From JAHRVQ01 sp051278195 (lineage in GTDB: Bacteria > Pseudomonadota > Gammaproteobacteria > Pseudomonadales > Azotimanducaceae), in assembly GCA_051278195.1 (NCBI GenBank), contig JBNMQM010000007.1, forward strand, positions 33,459 through 97,458: a DNA stretch of 64,000 nucleotides. Reading direction: 5' to 3'. The notes beneath the pieces were generated by a model. The model saw nothing but the letters and a program-made list of their open reading frames with translations, was not told the origin of the DNA and made no database searches. Every line of letters starts with the position of its first letter. Position 1 is the stretch's first letter. Made by a program: the position numbers and the translations under genes. Positions 51,245-60,584 of this stretch are shown here, piece by piece.

Positions 51245-52042
51245 CTAAAAGTATAGGAACACTACGAGCGCGACGCCCAGAACCAGTCGGTAGATCACGA
51301 ATGGGATAAACCCGATTCGATCAATAAACCCGAGAAAGAAGCGAATGCAGAGGTAGGCGGTGGCGCCAGAGACCAACATACTGATGCCGAGTTGATTCCA
51401 GTTGACGGGGTTGTCGATGACGATCAGATCGCGAAGCAATAATACACTTGCACCAAGTATGGTTGGCACCGACAGTAAAAACGAAATACGTGATGCTGCC
51501 TGCCTTGTGTACCCTAGGGCCAGGGCTGCCGTCATGGTGATGCCCGATCGTGAAGTACCCGGTATCAGCGCCAGACATTGGGCGAAGCCAATCACCAACG
51601 CGTGCGCCCAGGTTAAATCTCGATCATTTCGCTCTCTGCGGCTAATGTGGTCTGCCCAGAAAAGTACGAGTCCGAACACAATCGTGGAAAAAGCAATAAC
51701 ACTGGCCGAACGGAGCTCTCCTTCTACCAGGGATTTCAGCAACAGACCCAATACCACGATGGGCAAGCTCGCGATCAGCAGATTGACTGCCAGTGTGCCG
51801 TCTTCGTTGCGGTGACCCCCTAGTGATTGCAGGACGCCTTTCAAAAGCTTTATGAGGTCTCGCCAAAAATAGACGATGACTGCGATCAATGTGCCGAGAT
51901 GAACAGCGACATCAAACGCGAGCCCTTGATCTGGCCAGCCTAGAATTTCAAAAGGCAGGATCAAGTGGGCTGAGCTTGAGATGGGTAGAAATTCCGTCAC
52001 TCCCTGAATCAGAGCAAGGAAAATCGTGTGGAGGTAGTCCAA
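51245..52042 (-). CDS. uppP: undecaprenyl-diphosphatase
   Basis: A 265-residue membrane phosphatase (BacA/UppP) that recycles the lipid carrier for cell-wall synthesis. The two active-site segments are QGVTEFLPISSSAHL and PGTSRSGITM. About eight membrane helices. The start is TTG at 52042 (MDYLHTIFLAL). It lies divergent from the LonN gene. Confidence 0.95.
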   Translation of the reverse strand: MDYLHTIFLALIQGVTEFLPISSSAHLILPFEILGWPDQGLAFDVAVHLGTLIAVIVYFWRDLIKLLKGVLQSLGGHRNEDGTLAVNLLIASLPIVVLGLLLKSLVEGELRSASVIAFSTIVFGLVLFWADHISRRERNDRDLTWAHALVIGFAQCLALIPGTSRSGITMTAALALGYTRQAASRISFLLSVPTILGASVLLLRDLIVIDNPVNWNQLGISMLVSGATAYLCIRFFLGFIDRIGFIPFVIYRLVLGVALVVFLYF

Positions 52043-52069
52043 GGGCAGGTTCCAGAAATTCGCGGCTCA

Positions 52070-52097
52070 GTGTAGCGGCCGATTCAATAGCGTTCAA
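52070..52097 (-). promoter_or_regulatory. candidate uppP promoter
   Basis: On the minus strand TTGAAC, a 16-base spacer and TACACT, giving a start about 20 bases before the uppP start codon. Confidence 0.5.
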
Positions 52098-52116
52098 TGA
52101 CTGACAGGGATTAGCG

Positions 52117-52122
52117 TATAAT
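52117..52122 (+). promoter_or_regulatory. -10 of a probable leaderless LonN-gene promoter
   Basis: A perfect TATAAT ends 7 bases before the ATG at 52130, with TTCAAT 18 bases upstream. The expected transcription start falls on or next to the ATG, and there is no Shine-Dalgarno sequence. Confidence 0.55.
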
Positions 52123-52129
52123 TTGGCTT

Positions 52130-52732
52130 ATGGCTGAGATCCCTCTTTTTCCGATGCAGATGGTGTTGTTCCCGGGTGGGAAAACCGTCCTAGAGATTTT
52201 TGAAACGCGCTATCTGGATATGGTGCGTGACTGCCTGCGCGATGAAGTAGGCTTTGGATTGGTTCTGATCAAAGAGGGCGAGCAGGTACTTTATGATGTG
52301 GATCAGCAGCTGCCGTCGGTTGCTCATTGCGGTACTTATTGCACAATTGTGGATTTTGACCAGCATACGTCGGGAAATCTTGAGATCACGATTGAAGGGC
52401 AGGTAAAGTTTTCAGTTCGTGATCAGTATGAATCCGCCGACCGGTTGATGCTGGCACAGGTCGAATTCCTGCCCTTAGAAGACGAGAGCGCTATCCCTAA
52501 AAACAAGCAGCATCTGGTGAGCCTGCTGGAATCGCTCACCCGCCATGACGCCGTCAAAGCGCTGGGCATGGAGGTTGATTTTGAAGATGCCAGGGATGTC
52601 AGCGCGCGCCTTGCAGAGCTGTTGCCATGTTCTAACGAGTTCAAGCAGAAGATGCTAGAGATCAAGAGTGCTGATCTCCGTCTATCTGAGCTCGAAAGGC
52701 TGATCCTAAAAATGCAGAATTCTCCGCCCTAA
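52130..52732 (+). CDS. LON peptidase substrate-binding (LonN) domain protein
   Basis: A 200-residue protein made of the Lon N-terminal domain alone, without ATPase or protease parts. It begins MAEIPLFPMQMVLFPGGKTV and has FETRYLDMVRDCLRDEVGFGLVLI, the family pattern. Its partner is unknown. The start is fixed by the conserved N-terminus; the mRNA may be leaderless. Confidence 0.9.
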   Translation: MAEIPLFPMQMVLFPGGKTVLEIFETRYLDMVRDCLRDEVGFGLVLIKEGEQVLYDVDQQLPSVAHCGTYCTIVDFDQHTSGNLEITIEGQVKFSVRDQYESADRLMLAQVEFLPLEDESAIPKNKQHLVSLLESLTRHDAVKALGMEVDFEDARDVSARLAELLPCSNEFKQKMLEIKSADLRLSELERLILKMQNSPP

Positions 52733-52888
52733 TCACAATTTTACTCGCAGTACTTTTTGCCGCATTTCCCATTAACTAGGCGCTGGTGCCGCTAGAGCTA
52801 AATTTTACTCAGTGTTGCTGCAGCTAGGCAGTTTGACGATGAGTTGAATAATAATGTTTCAAGAATCACGGTCTGCCAAGGTATGAGA

Positions 52889-52894
52889 TATAAT
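52889..52894 (+). promoter_or_regulatory. candidate -10 of the proA operon
   Basis: Perfect TATAAT, with a poor -35. The expected start near 52901 gives a leader of about 24 bases to the preferred proA ATG. The proA-rlmH genes probably start here. Confidence 0.5.
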
Positions 52895-52924
52895 GCGGCA
52901 ATCATGCAGGAATCTAATTTCAAT

Positions 52925-54190
52925 ATGGACGTTAAGGCACAGATGCAGGCGATAGGGGTAGCGGCGAGAAAAGCGTCGACCCAGATTAATAAGGCCTCAA
53001 CCGAGTTAAAAAACTCTGCTCTGATCGCTATCGCCGATCAAATCGTTGCTCAGCGAGCTGTGTTGCTGGCTGAAAATCAGAAGGACCTCGAGGCCGCCGG
53101 TAAGAACGGAATAGCAGATGCGCTGCTGGATCGTCTCACATTCACTGATGCGCGCTTCGATTCGATGGTAGAAGGTTGTCTTCAGGTCGCCGGTCTAGAT
53201 GATCCGGTGGGTGAAATTAGTGATATGGCTTTCCAGCCTAATGGCTTACAGGTCGGTAAAATGAGAGCGCCCCTGGGCGTCATTGGCATCATTTACGAAT
53301 CTCGCCCAAACGTGACCATCGACGCTGCGAGTCTTTGCCTGAAGTCGGGCAATGCGGTGATCTTGCGTGGTGGCTCAGAATCTATTCACTCCAATCAAGC
53401 GCTTGCTCGGTGTATTGAGGCCGCGCTCGAGTCTGTCGGTTTGCCTAAAGAAGTTGTGCAGCTGGTGCCGACAACAGATCGCGCGGCGGTGGGTGAACTG
53501 ATCACCATGAACGAATATGTTGATGTAATTGTGCCGCGGGGAGGATTAAGCCTGACGTCTCGCATTGCCAAAGAAGCGAGCATTCCCGTGATCAAGCATC
53601 TGGACGGTAACTGCCATGTTTATATAGATGAAACAGCAGACCGACAAATGGCCATCGATATCGCTTTTAACGCCAAGTGCAATCGTTACGCTGTCTGCAA
53701 CGCGATGGAAACGTTGCTGCTCGCAGAATCGGTCGCAGCGGATGTCCTGCCTGAGCTGGCAAAACGCTATCAATCCGCAGAAGTTGAACTGCGAGGCTGC
53801 ACGCAAACGGCAAAATTGTTATCGAATATCTGTCCAGTGATACCGGCCACAGAAGATGATTGGTATACCGAATATGTGGGCCCAGTTCTTGCCATCAAGA
53901 TCGTTGTAGATTTGGCTGAGGCGATCAGTCATATCAATCACTATGGTTCGAAACACACTGACGTCATCGTTACGGAAAATTACAGTCGTGGGCAGCAGTT
54001 TTTACGAGAAGTTGACTCCAGTTCCGTGATGATCAATGCATCACCTCGATTTGCAGACGGATTCGAATATGGCCTGGGCGCAGAAATTGGTATTTCAACC
54101 GATAAGCTCCACGCCCGCGGTCCGGTTGGCTTGGAGGGCCTAACATCGCAGAAGTACGTGGTGCTAGGCAGTGGCCAAGTTCGTTCGTGA
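52925..54190 (+). CDS. proA: glutamate-5-semialdehyde dehydrogenase
   Basis: A 421-residue gamma-glutamyl phosphate reductase, the second step of proline synthesis. The catalytic cysteine is in RYAVCNAMETLL. The nucleotide-binding region includes RGGSESIHSNQAL. ATG at 52925 matches the usual length (about 420); ATG at 52904 would add seven residues. The stop overlaps the nadD start by four bases (GTGA). proB is not in this window. Confidence 0.96.
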   Translation: MDVKAQMQAIGVAARKASTQINKASTELKNSALIAIADQIVAQRAVLLAENQKDLEAAGKNGIADALLDRLTFTDARFDSMVEGCLQVAGLDDPVGEISDMAFQPNGLQVGKMRAPLGVIGIIYESRPNVTIDAASLCLKSGNAVILRGGSESIHSNQALARCIEAALESVGLPKEVVQLVPTTDRAAVGELITMNEYVDVIVPRGGLSLTSRIAKEASIPVIKHLDGNCHVYIDETADRQMAIDIAFNAKCNRYAVCNAMETLLLAESVAADVLPELAKRYQSAEVELRGCTQTAKLLSNICPVIPATEDDWYTEYVGPVLAIKIVVDLAEAISHINHYGSKHTDVIVTENYSRGQQFLREVDSSSVMINASPRFADGFEYGLGAEIGISTDKLHARGPVGLEGLTSQKYVVLGSGQVRS

Positions 54191-54825
54191 CCGCCGGCAT
54201 TGCCATATATGGTGGGACCTTTGATCCCGTCCATATTGGCCACTTGAGGTCGGCGATTGACGCCAGGGTGCTATTGGGTGTCTCCGAGCTCAGGATGGTG
54301 CCGTCCCATACCCCGCCTCATCGCGAGCAGCCGGGTGCAAGCGCGCTTGCTCGGCTTGAGATGCTAGCCCTTGCGACGCGAGATTTGTCGGGAATTGTCG
54401 TTGATGACCGTGAAATAGAGCGGTCTGGTGTCTCGTACAGCATTGATACGCTTAAGGAAGCTCGCCTTGCACACCCAGAAGCCCCGTTATTTTTTGTGCT
54501 GGGACAAGATGCATTTGCGCTCGTTGATACCTGGCACGAGTGGCAGAGCCTGACAGATTTTGCGCACTTGGTGATTCTTGAACGGCCTGGCACGGAAGCC
54601 CCCCAACCGACGAATCCGGTGTTAGAATGGCTGACCGGCAAAGAAATTAAGCAGGTAACAGAGTTTGGTCACAGCATAGGTGGCCATATTCTGAGAGTGA
54701 AGTTGGCTCAATTAGACGTGTCGGCGACAGATATTCGGCGTCGTTGTCATTCCGGGCAAGACATCGACTTTTTGGTGCCCACTACCGTGCAGGACTACAT
54801 CACTGCGCATGATTTATACCAATGA
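54187..54825 (+). CDS. nadD: nicotinate-nucleotide adenylyltransferase
   Basis: A 212-residue NadD, which makes deamido-NAD from nicotinate mononucleotide and ATP. The nucleotidyltransferase motif is GGTFDPVHIGHL (residues 9-20) and the second motif is SATDIRRR. GTG start overlapping proA. It ends directly before the rsfS region. Confidence 0.97.
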   Translation: MTAGIAIYGGTFDPVHIGHLRSAIDARVLLGVSELRMVPSHTPPHREQPGASALARLEMLALATRDLSGIVVDDREIERSGVSYSIDTLKEARLAHPEAPLFFVLGQDAFALVDTWHEWQSLTDFAHLVILERPGTEAPQPTNPVLEWLTGKEIKQVTEFGHSIGGHILRVKLAQLDVSATDIRRRCHSGQDIDFLVPTTVQDYITAHDLYQ

Positions 54826-54849
54826 ATGTCGAGGCATTCGAGGAGCAGT

Positions 54850-55221
54850 ATGCAAGAAGTTGAGCTGAAGCAGCTGGCAATGGATGCCCTGGATGATCTC
54901 AAAGGAAACGATATCGTTTGTCTTGACGTGAGAACTCAAACCGATATTGCTGATTATTTGATTGTGGCGAGCGGCACGTCTAGTCGCCATGTTTCTGCAT
55001 TGGTCAATAATGTTGTCGTCGAAGCCAAGAAAGCCGGCGTTATGCCGAATGGCATCGAAGGCCAACAAACGGGTGAATGGGTGCTCGTCGATCTTATCGA
55101 TGTCGTGGTTCATGTCATGGTGCCCCAGGCTCGTGAGTTTTATGATCTTGAGCGGCTTTGGACGATTGAGCCGATGTCATCTACACCTTTAGCGGAAGAG
55201 ATTACCCCGCTTGAACATTGA
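54850..55221 (+). CDS. rsfS: ribosome silencing factor RsfS
   Basis: A 123-residue RsfS, which binds L14 and blocks subunit joining in starved cells. The family core is DIADYLIVASGTSSRHVSALV, with GEWVLVDLIDVVVHVM. GAGGAGC at 54839-54845 points to ATG 54850 rather than 54826. It overlaps rlmH by 11 bases. Confidence 0.95.
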   Translation: MQEVELKQLAMDALDDLKGNDIVCLDVRTQTDIADYLIVASGTSSRHVSALVNNVVVEAKKAGVMPNGIEGQQTGEWVLVDLIDVVVHVMVPQAREFYDLERLWTIEPMSSTPLAEEITPLEH

Positions 55222-55678
55222 GTTGCTGGCGGCTGGCACCAAACCGCCAGCATGGATAGCAACAGGCATTAGCGAATATCAGAAGCGACTGCCCCGTGAT
55301 TGGCCGCTTGAAATACGAGAAATTCCGATCGCGAAGCGCCGCAAGGGTGAGCCGGTAACCCGTCCAATTCAAGAAGAAGGCGAGCGTATGCTTGCGGCCA
55401 TCACGCCCTCTAGTTTGGTTGTGACACTCGACAGAAAAGGTCGTAATTGGTCAACGGCGGATCTGGCGAAAAATCTCGAGCGTTGGCAGCTGGATTTCAG
55501 CAAAGTTCAGTTTCTGATTGGTGGCCCCGACGGGCTTTCTAACGACTGCCTAAAGGTGGCGTCTGAGTCCTGGTCTTTATCCAATCTTACGTTCCCTCAC
55601 TTCATTGTTCGCATTCTTTTTGCAGAGCAAATTTATCGTGCCTGGTCATTGTTAAATAATCACCCCTATCATAAATAA
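55211..55678 (+). CDS. rlmH: 23S rRNA pseudouridine-1915 N3-methyltransferase
   Basis: A 155-residue SPOUT methyltransferase, the same length as in E. coli. The SAM-binding knot includes FLIGGPDGLS and the C-terminus is EQIYRAWSLLNNHPYHK. It starts at TTG 55211 inside the rsfS end, so translation is probably coupled. Confidence 0.96.
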   Translation: MNIELLAAGTKPPAWIATGISEYQKRLPRDWPLEIREIPIAKRRKGEPVTRPIQEEGERMLAAITPSSLVVTLDRKGRNWSTADLAKNLERWQLDFSKVQFLIGGPDGLSNDCLKVASESWSLSNLTFPHFIVRILFAEQIYRAWSLLNNHPYHK

Positions 55679-55688
55679 CTAGCAGCAA

Positions 55689-57599
55689 ATGGCAGAACCA
55701 CTAGCACTTAAAGATCACAGCGGAGAGAGTCAGGTATTCTTTGACCGCATGGCAGTGGGTGTGGCGTTCATGTTGCTGCTTACTGTTTTTTTGGTCGCGC
55801 GGCTGTTTTACCTACAGATTGTTCAGCATGACCTTTATCAGACGTTGTCAGATCAAAATCGCATCCAGGTGCAATCTATCCCGCCTACCCGGGGTCTGGT
55901 TTATGATCGCAATAGGGAGTTGATTGCGGACAACGTTCCGTCGTATCGCCTCACTTTGACATCAGAGCTCATCGACGACATTGACGAGACACTGGCGCAA
56001 TTAGATGACTTGGTTGAGATTTCAGCTGATCAGGTTTCGTCCTTCAAGCGTCGTTTGAAACGTCGCCAGAGGCCTTTCGAATCAGTCCCAATATTATTTA
56101 AGATGACCCCTGAGGAAATAGCTCGCATCAGCGTGAATCGCTATCGAATGCCAGGAGTAGAAGTTGAGGCAGCGCTGGTCCGCCATTACCCGAAGGGCGA
56201 GTTGATGGCCCACGCGCTTGGCAGTGTGCGGCGTATCAACGAGTCGGATGCACGGCGTTTAGATCCGGTGGCTTATTCCGGGACCAACCACATTGGCAAG
56301 ATAGGCATAGAAAAATACTACGAATCGCTGTTGCTCGGGAAAGTGGGTTATCAACGAGTAGAAACGGATGCCCGTGGACGTGTGATGGCGGTACTAGATC
56401 GAACGCCACCGGTGCCAGGTAAGAATCTGACGCTACATGTTGATTCTGGGTTGCAGCAGGCCGCAAGTGAGGCGCTGGGTGACCGTCGCGGTTCGGTGGT
56501 GGCGATTGATCCGCGCACTGGCGGGGTGTTGGCGTTGGTCAGCAAGCCTTCCTATGACCCTAATCTGTTCGTCACCGGGATTGATTTTAAGAGCTACGCG
56601 GCACTCCGTGATTCCATAGACGTGCCATTGTTTAATCGCGCGCTGCAGGGACAGTATGAACCTGGCTCAACACTCAAACCCTTTATCGGTTTGGCGGGGT
56701 TGACGACGGGGCAAATCACGCCTGAATTTACCATCGAGGATCGTGGCGAATTTAAGTTGCCTAACAACAGTAGGCTCTATCGGGATTGGAACTGGCAAGT
56801 GAATAACCCCGGAGGTCATGGCACGGTTAACTTGCAGAAGGCGATTTATCGCTCCTGTAATGTTTACTTCTACCAGCTTGCAGTAAAGCTCGGCATTAAT
56901 AGGCTTCACGAGCATCTCAGTCTGTTCGGTTTCGGCCGTAATGTCGCCATCGACCTGCCAGAGGCGCGGGACGGTCTGTTGCCGTCGCGAGAATGGAAGC
57001 AGGCCGTTAGAGGGGAGTCTTGGTTTCCTGGCGACACCGTCAATATAGGCATTGGGCAGGGTGATATTCTTGTCACACCACTTCAGCTGGCCGCTGCTGT
57101 GGCCATGTTAGCCAACCGTGGCAGGGCTGTGATGCCTCGTATGATCAAAGAAGGCGCTGAAATTCCTGAAATTCCGGCGTCTGAGCAACTTCAGGATATT
57201 GAACTTGTGCCGGACCATGTCTGGGATCTGATTCATGAATCGATGGAAATGGTCGTGCACAGAGGTAATCAGGGTTACGGTGAAAACGGCACAGCGTGGG
57301 CGTACATTGGCCGCGACCTGCATTATCGGATGGCGGGCAAGTCTGGTACTGCGCAGGTGGTAGGTATTGCGCAGGGTGAAGAGTATGACAAGGAACTGTT
57401 GAGCGAGCGGCAGAGAAAACATGCGTGGTTCGTTGCTTTTGCGCCGATCGAGGATCCGCAGATAGCGATTGCGGTACTCGTTGAGAATGGCGGCGGTGGT
57501 AGCTCTGTCGCATCACCGATTGTACGCGAGATTCTTGATTACCATTTATTGCGGAACAATCCTGGCGGCGTTGTAGCAGCGGTAGCAAAAGCACCATGA
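55689..57599 (+). CDS. mrdA: penicillin-binding protein 2
   Basis: A 636-residue class B PBP, the transpeptidase of the elongation machinery. A membrane anchor covers about residues 18-40. The dimerisation domain follows. Active-site motifs are STLK (about 326, YEPGSTLKPF), SCN (about 388) and KSGT (about 548, AGKSGTAQV). ATG at 55689. Four-base overlap with rodA, its partner glycosyltransferase. Confidence 0.97.
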   Translation: MAEPLALKDHSGESQVFFDRMAVGVAFMLLLTVFLVARLFYLQIVQHDLYQTLSDQNRIQVQSIPPTRGLVYDRNRELIADNVPSYRLTLTSELIDDIDETLAQLDDLVEISADQVSSFKRRLKRRQRPFESVPILFKMTPEEIARISVNRYRMPGVEVEAALVRHYPKGELMAHALGSVRRINESDARRLDPVAYSGTNHIGKIGIEKYYESLLLGKVGYQRVETDARGRVMAVLDRTPPVPGKNLTLHVDSGLQQAASEALGDRRGSVVAIDPRTGGVLALVSKPSYDPNLFVTGIDFKSYAALRDSIDVPLFNRALQGQYEPGSTLKPFIGLAGLTTGQITPEFTIEDRGEFKLPNNSRLYRDWNWQVNNPGGHGTVNLQKAIYRSCNVYFYQLAVKLGINRLHEHLSLFGFGRNVAIDLPEARDGLLPSREWKQAVRGESWFPGDTVNIGIGQGDILVTPLQLAAAVAMLANRGRAVMPRMIKEGAEIPEIPASEQLQDIELVPDHVWDLIHESMEMVVHRGNQGYGENGTAWAYIGRDLHYRMAGKSGTAQVVGIAQGEEYDKELLSERQRKHAWFVAFAPIEDPQIAIAVLVENGGGGSSVASPIVREILDYHLLRNNPGGVVAAVAKAP

Positions 57600-58735
57600 G
57601 CCAGGATTTCGTTAGGAGCATGGGTGATGCAGGTATCGGCATCGAACATCGGCTTGGCAATAACCATATATTCCATCTTGATATCATCTTGCTTCTATTG
57701 TTGGCGATGATCGTTGGCTACGGTCTGCTCATTTTATATAGCGCCGTGGGGCAGCAGTCTGGCCCAGTCGTTTCACAGGCGATTAAAATTGGTATTGCCT
57801 TTGCTGTGATGGTCGTGATGGCTCAGATATCGCCGATTTTTTATTTGCGGATAGCGCCGTTCCTGTTTGTTGGTGGGCTCGGGCTACTCGTCGCGATAGA
57901 TTTTTTTGGTGTGTCGGTGAATGGCTCCAAGCGGTGGCTTCGTATCCCAGGGCTCTTAACATTCCAACCGTCTGAAATCATGAAGCTGCTGGTGCCGATG
58001 ATTTTAGCCTGGTACTTTCATGACCGTCACTTACCGCCCAGAGTTAAGCACATCTTTTGGGCGTTAGTGATGATTGCCATTCCTACGCTGTTGATTGGAT
58101 CTCAACCTGATCTAGGCACTGCCATTCTGATAGCCGCCTCCGGTGTTCTAGTGTTATTTTTTGCTGGAATCCCCTGGCGATTTGTCTTTTCGGCGATGGG
58201 GTTCGGTCTGCTTTCTGCTCCGGCACTTTGGTTTGTGATGAAGGATTATCAGCGGCAACGAGTTTTGACGCTGTTTAACCCTGAGAGTGATCCCCTTGGG
58301 TCGGGGTGGAATATTATTCAGTCCAAAACGGCGATTGGTTCGGGGGGCTTGTCTGGCAAGGGCTTGTTCCAGGGCACCCAGTCCCATCTTGATTTTCTGC
58401 CCGAGAGTCAGACCGACTTCATTATTGCGGTTATGGCCGAAGAGCTAGGTTTAATAGGTGTCTTGGCGCTGTTGGTCCTATATGTTTTGTTAGTGGCTCG
58501 CGGTGCGCTGATCGCCGTCCAGGCACAGGATACCTTTGGTCGACTGCTCGCCGGCAGCATCACTTTCACATTTTTTGTCTATGTGTTCGTAAACATTGGC
58601 ATGGTGAGCGGAATTTTGCCGGTCGTCGGTGTGCCATTGCCGCTCGTGAGCTATGGGGGTACTTCTGTTCTGACCCTGTTTGCTGGGTTTGGTATTGTTA
58701 TGTCCATTCATACTCACCGCCGCATTATGTTGTAG
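57596..58735 (+). CDS. rodA: rod-shape protein RodA, peptidoglycan glycosyltransferase
   Basis: A 379-residue SEDS-family polymerase with ten membrane helices. Conserved stretches are GSKRWLRIPGLLTFQPSEIMK, SQPDLGTAIL and the C-terminal VVGVPLPLVSYGGTSVL. It works with PBP2 encoded just upstream (ATGA overlap). Confidence 0.97.
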   Translation: MSQDFVRSMGDAGIGIEHRLGNNHIFHLDIILLLLLAMIVGYGLLILYSAVGQQSGPVVSQAIKIGIAFAVMVVMAQISPIFYLRIAPFLFVGGLGLLVAIDFFGVSVNGSKRWLRIPGLLTFQPSEIMKLLVPMILAWYFHDRHLPPRVKHIFWALVMIAIPTLLIGSQPDLGTAILIAASGVLVLFFAGIPWRFVFSAMGFGLLSAPALWFVMKDYQRQRVLTLFNPESDPLGSGWNIIQSKTAIGSGGLSGKGLFQGTQSHLDFLPESQTDFIIAVMAEELGLIGVLALLVLYVLLVARGALIAVQAQDTFGRLLAGSITFTFFVYVFVNIGMVSGILPVVGVPLPLVSYGGTSVLTLFAGFGIVMSIHTHRRIML

Positions 58736-58754
58736 ACATATATAGGGTCTGTCC

Positions 58755-59759
58755 ATGCTTCGTCTAACACTTTTACTAATGTTCTTACTGCCAGCTGGCT
58801 GCACCTTGCGTGCTGACAACGCTGCCGTTACGCTTCCCGGCGCGAGCTACGCTGAACGAGAAGATGTGCAGCAGTTTATTAGCGAAATGGTCGAGGAAGG
58901 GTTCGAGGCTGAGATGCTGCAAAGCACCTTCGTCGCCGCTCGCTACCAACAAAGCATCATCGATGCGATTTCTAGACCAGCCGAGCGCACATTGAATTGG
59001 GATAGGTATCAGGACATTTTTTTAACCGAACGTCGGGTGAAAGCAGGTGTTGAGTTTATCGATACCCATCGGGATGCTTTTGAAGCAGCCGAGGTTAAGT
59101 ATGGGGTGCCTATTCCGGTTATCGCATCGATCATCGGCGTCGAGACACTTTATGGTCGAATTACCGGAAAATATCGTGTGATTGATTCGCTATCTACACT
59201 GGCATTTGATTATCCGCCCCGATCTAAGTTCTTTCGCTCCGAGCTCAAAGAGTTTTTCCGGCTGGCCCGAGAAGAAGGTCAGTCGGTGCTAGAGCCGCTT
59301 GGTTCTTATGCCGGTGCAATGGGGTACGGCCAGTTTATTTCCAGCAGCTATCGAAACTACGCTGTGGATTTTGACGGCGATGGCATTCGGGATATCTGGA
59401 ATAATCCCGTCGATGCCATCGGCAGTGTTGCGAACTATTTGTCACGACATGGCTGGCAGCGTGGCGGTCTTGTAACGGTGCCGGCGCGACTCGATCGTGA
59501 GGTTATGGATGACGTTTTCAATGTCGCACTTAAACCGAACCGAACGGTAGCAGATTTGTCTACCTTAGGTGTGCAGACCGATATATTGCTGGAAGGCAGT
59601 TTTGAGGTTAGCCCAATGATGCTAGAAGGTAAGGCAGGCCAGGAATATTGGCTCGGCCTGAAAAACTTCTATGTGATTACCCGGTATAATCATAGCAAGT
59701 TGTATGCAATGGCGGTTTTCCAATTGAGCGAGCAGATCAAACAATCTCTTGCGAGTTAA
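58755..59759 (+). CDS. mltB: membrane-bound lytic murein transglycosylase B
   Basis: A 334-residue outer-membrane lipoprotein that cleaves glycan strands with anhydro-muramyl ends. The signal peptide ends in the lipobox LPAGC (Cys at about residue 16). The catalytic glutamate is in ASIIGVETLYGRITGKYRV. GAMGYGQFISSSYRNYAVDFDGDG is conserved. Positioned after rodA as in Pseudomonas. Confidence 0.95.
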   Translation: MLRLTLLLMFLLPAGCTLRADNAAVTLPGASYAEREDVQQFISEMVEEGFEAEMLQSTFVAARYQQSIIDAISRPAERTLNWDRYQDIFLTERRVKAGVEFIDTHRDAFEAAEVKYGVPIPVIASIIGVETLYGRITGKYRVIDSLSTLAFDYPPRSKFFRSELKEFFRLAREEGQSVLEPLGSYAGAMGYGQFISSSYRNYAVDFDGDGIRDIWNNPVDAIGSVANYLSRHGWQRGGLVTVPARLDREVMDDVFNVALKPNRTVADLSTLGVQTDILLEGSFEVSPMMLEGKAGQEYWLGLKNFYVITRYNHSKLYAMAVFQLSEQIKQSLAS

Positions 59760-59807
59760 CGTCAGGTTAGAGGTTAGTTGCCTCATCATTCGAGTTTAGT
59801 ATTTGTC

Positions 59808-60581
59808 ATGCGTCATTTTTTACTGATTGTCTTAGTGTTATTGCTCGCCGGCTGCGTTTCCATTCAGGAACCGCAGTTTGAGACCGTGTCGCTCGGACCG
59901 ATCGCACCATTTACAGCAGGAAACAAAACCCCCTATCAGGTGTTTGGTGAAGTGTACGAAGTCATGCCCGACAGCTTCGGCTATCTCGATATTGGCGTTG
60001 CGTCCTGGTACGGCAAAAAGTTTCACGGCAGGTTGACGTCCAATGGCGAAACTTACGATATGTATCAGGTTAGCGCCGCGCATAAAACATTGCCGATTCC
60101 GTCCATGGTTAAGGTCACCAATCTCGATAATGGCAAACATGTGGTGTTGAGAATCAATGATCGGGGCCCTTTCCATGACAACAGGATCATCGATTTGTCT
60201 TATGCGGCGGCGAAAGCCTTAGGATACTCAGATGACGGCCTTGCACCGGTGGTTGTCGAGGCGCTCGATGAGCTGAACCATCCTGATCGCTATGCTCGTC
60301 TGAACCCAATACCGACCGCAGTAGCACACACAAAGTACTACCTGCAGTTAGGCGCGTTCTCCGAGTTGCGCTGGGCCAGCCAATTAAAAGAGCAGGTCGG
60401 CGAGCTGATCAAAAAAGAAGGTCAAGATATTGATCTACGAATTCTGCAGAGCGAACACGATGAAGTCGTGCTGCACAAAGTCTGGCTTGGACCGATGGCC
60501 GACGAAGGCCAGCGACAGTTGATCGCCACAATGGTTGAATCGGCGAATCTGGGTAAACCCTTAAATGTTGAAGTGGAATAA
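59808..60581 (+). CDS. rlpA: septal ring lytic transglycosylase RlpA family lipoprotein
   Basis: A 257-residue lipoprotein. The lipobox is LLLAGC after MRHFLLIVLVLL, which supports the ATG at 59808 over TTG 59778. A double-psi beta-barrel follows (GVASWYGKKFHGRLTSNGE, then RINDRGPFHDNRIIDLSYAA). The C-terminal SPOR domain (YYLQLGAFSELRWASQL) targets division sites. Confidence 0.94.
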   Translation: MRHFLLIVLVLLLAGCVSIQEPQFETVSLGPIAPFTAGNKTPYQVFGEVYEVMPDSFGYLDIGVASWYGKKFHGRLTSNGETYDMYQVSAAHKTLPIPSMVKVTNLDNGKHVVLRINDRGPFHDNRIIDLSYAAAKALGYSDDGLAPVVVEALDELNHPDRYARLNPIPTAVAHTKYYLQLGAFSELRWASQLKEQVGELIKKEGQDIDLRILQSEHDEVVLHKVWLGPMADEGQRQLIATMVESANLGKPLNVEVE

Positions 60582-60584
60582 GTC

